Shown here: positions 58,362 to 64,000 of the stretch, piece after piece
Layout of the letters: each line of letters begins with the position of its first letter
Numbering within the stretch: position 1 is the stretch's first letter
Assembly (NCBI RefSeq): GCF_004765785.1
Contig: NZ_SBIT01000007.1
Location: 281,813-345,812, forward strand
Direction of reading: 5' to 3'
From: Halorussus ruber
GTDB lineage: Archaea; Halobacteriota; Halobacteria; Halobacteriales; Haladaptataceae
Length of the DNA stretch: 64,000 nucleotides
Notes under the pieces: generated by a model
Seen by the model: only the letters and a program-made list of their open reading frames with translations
Told to the model about the DNA's origin: nothing
The model's database searches: none
Program-made: the position numbers and the translations under genes

Positions 58362-58482
58362 TCTGGAGTCGGTCGGGCAGTTCTGGCCCACTAAATTTTC
58401 TCAGTCCACGCGACCAGTAGTGGCGACTGCGGAAACGTCGGAAAGCGTGAAAGTCGGGAAAACTGGGAAATCGGGCCGCCGC

Positions 58483-60030
58483 TCAGTCCTCGCGCTCCAT
58501 CTCGGTATCCCCGCGGCCGACCCAGTTGGCGAAGGTCCCCTCCAGTAGCGTCTCGGACTGCCTGTCGATGTACTGCTTCTGCATCCCGTGGACCGCCTCC
58601 TCGAAGCTCTCGCCGTCCTCCAATCGCTCCCTGACGCGCTCTCGCTTCCAACTCGCGGGAGTCAGTCGGTGGCGGGCGCGCTGGCGGAGCGGGTAGAGGT
58701 ACTTGGCGGCCTGCTGGTCGCTGAGGCCCCGCAGTTGGAGACCGTCCTTGGCGTGGGCGAAGATGTCCTCGTAGACGCGCTCGTGGTCGGTGGTCTCCTT
58801 GCCGTCGTTGGTAATCCAGTAGAGGTCGGCGTCGAGACCCTCCCGCATGGCGTCGTAGAAGTTGTCCTTGGCGACCACCCAGTCGAGGTGCCGGACCGGG
58901 TGTTCGCGCCGGAACATGGATTCGAGGAGTCCGGCGAAGGCGGCCTGAAACGCGATGGAGTCCCTGACGGTGGGTTGGGCCGCGATGGGCCGGAACTCGA
59001 TGCGGGCGTTGGCGGCCGACCGGGTCGCCCCGCCGAAGACGGGCCGGACCCACCGCCAGTAGGTGCCGTGCTTGTGCCGGAAGTGGGCGAACTCGTCGTC
59101 GAAGCGGTCGGTGGTCGAGACCGGCATCGGGACGATGGTCCGGTCGGCGGCGATTCGCTCGACGGCCTCCTCGACGCTCCCCACGTCGCGGGGGAACCGC
59201 ACCTTGTCGGGGTCGTCGCCGTCCCGGTTCAGCACCGTCTCGAAGACGCTGATGCGATGCTCGTCCCACCCGTCGGCAAGAATCTCCTCGGGGTCGGCGT
59301 CGGGTTCGTAGAGGTCCGGCGGGAAGAACGGCGAGTTGACCCCGAGCGCGAGCAGAGGTCCCGCGATGCGGACGGCGTACTGGAAGTAGGTCGGCAGGTC
59401 GCGGGCGTGGGGGACCTGATAGTGGGGCTGAATCGAGGTGATGAGGCTCTCGGGCATCACCGTGTCGGCTTCCAAATCGACGTGAGGAGCCTCCAGTTTC
59501 ATCCCGGCCCGCGCGTCGGTGTTGGCCATCGCGTGGTAACGCACCGAGTCGCTCATGTTCGAGGCGATGCGGACGCCGCGGTCCTCGACGCTGGTGGTCA
59601 GGTACTGGCGGGCGCTCTCGCCCTCCGGCGGGATGGTCCACATGGCGTCGCTGACCAGTCGCATCCCCTCGGCGGCGGTCCGGTCCTCGGCGGCCGAGAG
59701 GCGGGCCTTGACCTCGGCCTCTTGGGCCGCGAGTCCGTGGGTGTTCAGCGGTTGGGGACTCGTGGACATCTCGGCGTTGTGCAGACCGAGTTCCTTCTCG
59801 AAGCCGATGAGGTCGAGGAGGCGTCGGGGGACGCGCCGGAGCGCGGCCGTCTCGGCGTCCACCGCGTAGAACTCGTACTCGAAGCCGATGATGGCTTGGG
59901 GGTTGTCGAACGTCCCGGCGTCTACCTCCTCGACGATGACCTCGGCGTCCTCTTCGACCCGTGCTTGGAACTGTTCGGGGTCCACCGAAAGCACGTCTTC
60001 GACCTGCCCTGCGAGGTCGGACTCAGGCAT
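58483..60030 (-). CDS. Glutamate-cysteine-ligase-like enzyme of unknown substrate
   Basis: A 515-residue protein. The start region FDNPQAIIGFEYEFYAVDAE has the E-Y-E-F motif of GCS-type carboxylate-amine ligases, and SAANARIEFRPIAAQPTVRD is a typical later signature. LHNAEMSTSPQPLN also fits. It is longer than the known haloarchaeal gamma-glutamylcysteine synthase, so the substrate may differ. It probably uses ATP and Mg to form an amide bond. Start chosen at ATG 60028-60030 rather than ten codons upstream. Confidence 0.7.
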   Translation of the reverse strand: MPESDLAGQVEDVLSVDPEQFQARVEEDAEVIVEEVDAGTFDNPQAIIGFEYEFYAVDAETAALRRVPRRLLDLIGFEKELGLHNAEMSTSPQPLNTHGLAAQEAEVKARLSAAEDRTAAEGMRLVSDAMWTIPPEGESARQYLTTSVEDRGVRIASNMSDSVRYHAMANTDARAGMKLEAPHVDLEADTVMPESLITSIQPHYQVPHARDLPTYFQYAVRIAGPLLALGVNSPFFPPDLYEPDADPEEILADGWDEHRISVFETVLNRDGDDPDKVRFPRDVGSVEEAVERIAADRTIVPMPVSTTDRFDDEFAHFRHKHGTYWRWVRPVFGGATRSAANARIEFRPIAAQPTVRDSIAFQAAFAGLLESMFRREHPVRHLDWVVAKDNFYDAMREGLDADLYWITNDGKETTDHERVYEDIFAHAKDGLQLRGLSDQQAAKYLYPLRQRARHRLTPASWKRERVRERLEDGESFEEAVHGMQKQYIDRQSETLLEGTFANWVGRGDTEMERED

Positions 60031-60078
60031 ACGCGGTACGTCGAACGCGGTTCCCTTCAAAGCACGGGCCAGCGTTTG

Positions 60079-60660
60079 CTACGCGGTATCGTCCGACTCG
60101 CTCGGTTCGTGCTGACGAGTGACTGGCCTCGGCCCGAGACCCCGCGCGACCCGGAACAGCGCGAGGTCGAGGAGCGCGAACAGGCATCCGACGATAGCCC
60201 CGACGACGAACGCCAGAAGCGACCCGACGCCGCCGAACGCGAGGTAGTAGGCGACGCCCGCAATCGTCACCGTCGAAGGCGGGAACACCGCCGCGAACAG
60301 GAGCATCCAGAGGAAGAGGACGCCGTCGACCCCGGCCCACTTCCCGGCGGTGCCGACGACGACCGACGCCCGGACTGACGCCGAATCGGTCCCGGCGTCG
60401 GCAATCGCGCGGAACGCTCGGCGGTTGGTCCACCACGTCGCCGCCCAGAGGCCCAGATAGAGCGTGAGGCCGACGGCCGTGTCGAGAGCCGAGAGGAGGT
60501 CTCCGAGCGGACCGGCGAGATAGAGCGCGGCGACCAGCAGGGCGACCAGCGCGGCGGTGTGGAAGGAGGCGAGCGCCCAGACCACGAGTGGGTCGTCGCC
60601 GACGCGGTGGAGAGCGAGGAGGTCAGACTCCCCGGCGAGCGAGTCGGCGTTTTCAGCCAT
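60079..60660 (-). CDS. Integral membrane protein, CopD-operon partner
   Basis: A 193-residue membrane protein with five or six helices (FHTAALVALLVAALYLAGPL, GVDGVLFLWMLLFAAVFPPS, LLAFVVGAIVGCLFALLDLA). No motif recognised. Its start overlaps the stop of the CopD-like gene by 8 bp, so the two are in one operon and probably function together, perhaps in copper or heme handling. Confidence 0.75.
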   Translation of the reverse strand: MAENADSLAGESDLLALHRVGDDPLVVWALASFHTAALVALLVAALYLAGPLGDLLSALDTAVGLTLYLGLWAATWWTNRRAFRAIADAGTDSASVRASVVVGTAGKWAGVDGVLFLWMLLFAAVFPPSTVTIAGVAYYLAFGGVGSLLAFVVGAIVGCLFALLDLALFRVARGLGPRPVTRQHEPSESDDTA

Positions 60661-61102
60661 GGGCCAGCACCTCCGCGAGCGTGACCAGCAGCGCCAGCGA
60701 CACCGCAGTCGCGCCGTAGCCGACCCGGAGCGTGCGAGTCGTGGCGCTCGCCAGGGTCGAGGCGTTCAGCTTTCGACACCGGACGACCGCGAGCGTCCGG
60801 ACCAACGAGGAGGCCAGCAGTCCGAGGACCAGCAGGAGTTTCACGGCGAAGACGGTGCCCCAGTCGGTCTCGGCTGGCGGGACGGCGGGCGCGAGGCTCC
60901 CGAGGTTGCCGACGCCGGTCATCACGAGGAGTGCCGCCGCGGCCCAGAATCCGGCCTCGTAGACGCCCGCAATCTCGACCGCGGCGTCGGGTTCGACCGC
61001 CGACTCGCCGACGCCGGACCGGCGGGCGAGCCACCAGACCGCGACCGCGCCGCCGACCGCGAGCGCCATGGCGAGGACGTGGAGCAGGCGAACCGCGAGC
61101 AT
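60653..61102 (-). CDS. CopD-like membrane protein
   Basis: A 149-residue protein with four helices. The first (VRLLHVLAMALAVGGAVAVW) has the H-V-L-A-M pattern of CopD/DUF2269 proteins, whose His residues may bind copper or heme. WGTVFAVKLLLVLGLLASSL is a later helix. It may act in copper tolerance or respiratory assembly. It overlaps the 193-residue gene downstream by 8 bp. Confidence 0.72.
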   Translation of the reverse strand: MLAVRLLHVLAMALAVGGAVAVWWLARRSGVGESAVEPDAAVEIAGVYEAGFWAAAALLVMTGVGNLGSLAPAVPPAETDWGTVFAVKLLLVLGLLASSLVRTLAVVRCRKLNASTLASATTRTLRVGYGATAVSLALLVTLAEVLAHG

Positions 61103-61330
61103 TCAGGTCTCCTCCCGCGAGGTCGTCGGAGCCGATAAAACCCGCTCCTCGGGTTCTGTCGGGGCGGTTCGCGGCCGCACCGGGTTCATGGGCGTGGAGG
61201 GAGGGCATCGTTCGGAGTAGCACTCCTCGACTCGAAAAGTGTTGCTCCTCGGAGAGCTACGAGAGATGAGAGGTCTGGCGTAGAATCCTCTCGAACTCAC
61301 CCGGCGCGCGTGGTGTTTTTGAAGTAAAGT

Positions 61331-61595
61331 CGGCGCGCGCTGGCGCGGCTTCCGTGCCGCGCCATCGGCGCGCGAGGTTGTCGGGAGCGTAGCGACCGAC
61401 TGCTCGGCAGACACGGTTTGTCTGCCGGTGGACGAGTGAACGACCGAGCGTAGTGAGGGAGTGAACGAGGAGGTTGGGGCGGTGTGAGGTCCGCGGTCGC
61501 GGTGTCTGCGCGAACGAAGTGAGCGCAGGCTCGGAAGACGCGGTTTGTCTTCCGGTGCTGTGCGGTAGACTCCGAGGCTTCGGCAGTAGCTAGCT
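61331..61595 (+). repeat. Family A structured repeat, copy A4, with three extra hairpins
   Basis: GGCGCGCGCTGGCG start (61332); hairpin TGGCGCGGC/GCCGCGCCA (61341-61349/61356-61364, loop TTCCGT). 7-nt-loop hairpins CGGCAGAC/GTCTGCCG (61405-61427) and CGGAAGAC/GTCTTCCG (61532-61554). Tail TGCTGTGCGGTAGACTCC and GAGGCTTCGGCAGTAGCTAG. It is the longest A copy. 61103-61851 has no gene besides; an AT-rich segment at 61735-61800 precedes the ligase start. Confidence 0.82.
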
Positions 61596-61851
61596 TATTT
61601 CAGTCTTCCACCTCACCGCTCTCCCTACCTCACCACTCTTCCTCTCTCACCGCGCTCCCTCTTTTACAGTCAGCAACCTCCTCGCCGCCTTCCACCTCGT
61701 CCCGGAATCAGCCTCCAAACTACCGGCTAGAGACCAGTAGAGGGTTGCTAGAAACAACTATACCTATTCTAAACAAATAATTAGTTGTCCCTAACCCAAG
61801 TCACACCGAGAGTCGGACTATTTAAATCCGAACAGTAACTACTCCCGAGCG

Positions 61852-63603
61852 ATGGAATTCGGGGAGTTCGCGGACGCGGCGGCCGAAATCGAAGAACTGA
61901 GCGCCGACACGGAAATCGCACAGCGAGTGACGACGCTCTTTGAAACATCGAGCGACGACCTCCCCGTGCTGGCCCGGTTCGTGCAGGGTCGAGTCTTCCC
62001 GGCGTGGTCGTCCAGAACGCTCGACATCGGGCCGAACTACTGCTACGAGGCCATCGCGCGAGCGGCCGGAACCAACGTCTCGGCCGACGACGTGGAGGAG
62101 AAACTCGCCGACGTGGGCGACATCGGCCAAGTCGCCGCGAGCTACGACTTCGGCGGCCAGCGGGGCCTCGGGGCGTTCACCGGCGGCGGAGCAGGGGGCG
62201 GCGGAGCAGGAAGCGGCGGGTCGGGCGGCGGAGGGAAAGACCTCACGGTCGCCGAAGTCGCCGAGGAACTCGACGCGCTCGCCGACGCCGAGGGGTCGGG
62301 GAGTCAGGACAAGAAAATCGACATCCTGTTCGGCCTGTTCAACCGCGCCGACGGCGACGAGGCCCGGTATCTCGCCCGCCTCGTCCTCTCGGAGATGCGC
62401 ATCGGCGTCGGCGAGGGCACCGTCCGCGACGCCACCGCCCAAGCGTTCGAGGTCCCGGCCGAATCGGTCGAGCGCGCGCTGCAGGTCTCGAACGACTACG
62501 GCGAAGTCGCTCGGGTGGCCCGCGAGGAGGGCCAGTCTGGCCTCGACGCGATGGACCTCGAACTCGGTCGCCCGGTGCAGGCGATGCTCGCGCAGGCCGG
62601 GACCGTCGGCGACGCGCTGGACGACTGGGACGAGGCCGCAATCGAGTGGAAGTACGACGGCGCGCGCGTCCAGATTCACCACGACCCCGCGGGCCTCGAC
62701 TGGGCGGGAGGCGACGGAACCGGCGCGAGCGACCCCGAGTCGCGCGAGGTCGCGGTCTTCTCGCGGAACATGGAGGACGTGACCGACGCGCTCCCCGAAG
62801 TCGTCGAACACGTAGAAAAGCATCTCGACGACCCCGCGATTCTGGACGGCGAGGTCGTCGCCACCGAGGACGGCGATCCGCTCCCGTTTCAGGAGGTCCT
62901 GCGGCGCTTCCGCCGGAAACACGACGTGGAGCGCGCCCGAGAGGAGGTCGAGTTGGACCTGTTCGCCTTCGACTGCCTCCACGCCGCTGGCGAGGACCTG
63001 CTCCGGACGCCCCTGCCCGAGCGCCACGAGCGACTGGAGGGGGTCCTCGACGCGGGCGTCTCCTCGCTCTGGATTTCCGACGACCCCGAGGAAATCGCCG
63101 ACGTGGAGGCCGAGGCCCTCGACGCGGGCCACGAGGGCATCATGCTCAAGAACCCCGATTCGGACTACTCGCCGGGTCGTCGGGGGAAAAACTGGCTCAA
63201 GCGAAAGCCCGACGTTGAGACCCTGGACTTGGTGGTCACGGGCGCGGAGTGGGGCGAGGGCCGCCGGGCGAGTTTCCTCGGCACCTTCCTGCTCTCGGCG
63301 CGCGTCGGCGAGTCGGGCGACGAGTTCGAGACCCTCGGCAAGGTCGCCACCGGTATCACCGACGAGGAACTCGCCGACCTGACCGAACTGCTCGAACCCC
63401 ACATCCGGACCCAAGAGGGGCAGGAAGTCGAAATCGCCCCCGAAGTCGTCTTCGAGGTTGGCTACGAGGAGATTCAGGCGTCGCCGACCTACTCGTCGGG
63501 CTACGCCCTGCGCTTCCCGCGATTCTTGGGCGTTCGAGAGGACAAGACCCCCGAGAGCGCGGACTCGCTGGAGCGCGTCGAGCGATTGGCCGAAGAGCAG
63601 TAG
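61852..63603 (+). CDS. ligA: ATP-dependent DNA ligase
   Basis: A 583-residue ligase. The nucleotidyl-lysine motif is EWKYDGARVQIHHD, and later motifs are DGEVVATEDGDPLPFQEVLR, FDCLHAAGEDLL, EGIMLKNPDSDYSPG and KNWLKRKPD. The N-terminal DNA-binding domain has a long glycine/serine-rich linker (residues about 110-125, FTGGGAGGGGAGSGGSGGGG). The C-terminal OB domain is intact. It seals nicks in replication and repair. The linker is encoded by a GC-rich simple repeat. Confidence 0.95.
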   Translation: MEFGEFADAAAEIEELSADTEIAQRVTTLFETSSDDLPVLARFVQGRVFPAWSSRTLDIGPNYCYEAIARAAGTNVSADDVEEKLADVGDIGQVAASYDFGGQRGLGAFTGGGAGGGGAGSGGSGGGGKDLTVAEVAEELDALADAEGSGSQDKKIDILFGLFNRADGDEARYLARLVLSEMRIGVGEGTVRDATAQAFEVPAESVERALQVSNDYGEVARVAREEGQSGLDAMDLELGRPVQAMLAQAGTVGDALDDWDEAAIEWKYDGARVQIHHDPAGLDWAGGDGTGASDPESREVAVFSRNMEDVTDALPEVVEHVEKHLDDPAILDGEVVATEDGDPLPFQEVLRRFRRKHDVERAREEVELDLFAFDCLHAAGEDLLRTPLPERHERLEGVLDAGVSSLWISDDPEEIADVEAEALDAGHEGIMLKNPDSDYSPGRRGKNWLKRKPDVETLDLVVTGAEWGEGRRASFLGTFLLSARVGESGDEFETLGKVATGITDEELADLTELLEPHIRTQEGQEVEIAPEVVFEVGYEEIQASPTYSSGYALRFPRFLGVREDKTPESADSLERVERLAEEQ

Positions 63604-63672
63604 ATATTTCTCCGGGTTTCGGTTTCGGGAACCGCACTGTACTTTCGGCTTCGGGAACCGCACTATACTCCC

Positions 63673-63820
63673 GGCGCGCGGGGGTGCGCGCAGAACTGCG
63701 CGCACCCCTCGCGCGAGGGAGTCGGCCGCCTCTGGCGGCCGACGAGGTTGGGGAGGAGTGAGGTGCGGTCGCGGTTGCGGTGCGGTAAACGCCTCGGCTT
63801 CGGCGATAGCTAGCTCTGCT
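63673..63820 (+). repeat. Family A structured repeat, copy A5
   Basis: GGCGCGCG start (63673); 11-bp hairpin GGGGTGCGCGC/GCGCGCACCCC (63681-63691/63698-63708, loop AGAACT), CGCGCGAGGGAG, a second 10-bp hairpin GTCGGCCGCC/GGCGGCCGAC (63721-63743), GAGGTTGGGGAGGAGTGAGG, and tail CGGCTTCGGCGATAGCTAGC. The AGAACT loop is the one seen in family B copies B2 and B5. Confidence 0.8.
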
Positions 63821-63881
63821 CCACTTCCCACCGCTAACCGCCGTCCACTATCTCCAAGAAAATTGCTCAAAACGGCACTGT

Positions 63882-64000
63882 CTAGTTACGCACCTCCTGA
63901 ATCGGGGTGCGTCCATCGAGTGCTTGATGCGGTCGTTGTGCGTTATAATAGTGTGTAAACTGTACAAGCCACTCGCGGGCGCTTTGCTGACTGCCCACCC
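63882..64000 (-). mobile_element. C-terminal end of an insertion-sequence transposase (rve integrase type)
   Basis: Minus-strand partial frame, about 39 codons, stop at 63882-63884. The peptide AREWLVQFTHYYNAQRPHQA then LDGRTPIQEVRN carries the Y-N-x-x-R-P-H motif typical of IS3/IS481-type DDE integrases. TGTCTAGTTACGCACC (63880-63895) may be its terminal inverted repeat. The rest is off the right edge, so IS family and intactness are unknown. Confidence 0.82.

Overview
This is a chromosomal segment of an extremely halophilic archaeon (class Halobacteria). Coding DNA is GC-rich and the proteins are very acidic. Many families are typical of haloarchaea: PAN with psmB, SufCBD, Mre11/Rad50, an EtfBA-FixC cluster, an intron-bearing tRNA-Gln(TTG), DUF555, DUF5787, DUF5797 and DUF7344-type proteins. 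Genes are often leaderless or joined by ATGA overlaps. The genus cannot be fixed from the sequence alone.

Layout. 0-12 kb: S10-like protein, Nudix hydrolase, DUF5787, DUF5797, enoyl-CoA hydratase, MFS and phosphate (PiT) transporters, a Usp, a zinc-ribbon wHTH regulator, threonine synthase and two tiny proteins. 12-20 kb: DtxR-type regulator, LysE exporter, HD protein, AlaX editing protein, site-2 protease with CBS domains, a toxin-antitoxin-like pair bounded by a duplicated gene end, tRNA-Gln, and a second DtxR regulator coupled to a ferritin-like protein. 20-28 kb: sufCBD behind an iron-box-like palindrome, and family B DNA polymerase carrying an intein. 28-42 kb: small proteins, mre11-rad50, PAN, Usp plus APC transporter-Usp fusion, DUF7344 regulator, lamin-tail protein and a bactofilin-like protein. 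42-47 kb: etfB-etfA-fixC(X). 47-64 kb: GNAT, dodecin, YchF-type GTPase, M48 protease, epoxide-hydrolase-like enzyme, secreted protein, UbiA prenyltransferase, aminotransferase, HTH-CBS regulator, DUF555, psmB, a GCS-like enzyme, CopD-like membrane pair, DNA ligase, and the end of an insertion sequence at the right edge.

The most unusual content lies between genes. At least ten intergenic intervals hold members of two interspersed, highly structured repeat families (called A and B here). In both, the primary sequence changes between copies while stems stay perfectly paired and short loops or bulges stay conserved. Family B has terminal inverted repeats, a central two-stem hairpin with conserved CCCTAT/ATAT sides and a conserved bulge, and often an adjoining 26-bp tandem repeat. 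Family A has a GCGCGC-flanked variable hairpin and a fixed tail ending in TAGCTAGCT. A small hairpin with a 7-nt loop and a co-varying stem position is shared by both. These look like non-autonomous mobile or RNA-structured elements and are the best candidate here for an undescribed system.

Other features include a 96-nt cloverleaf-like inverted-repeat array upstream of tRNA-Gln, a triplicated ribosome-binding/start region between etfA and fixC, a five-unit 15-bp tandem repeat, and a shared T-rich motif after several minus-strand genes. All calls rest on reading the sequence; no database search was run.
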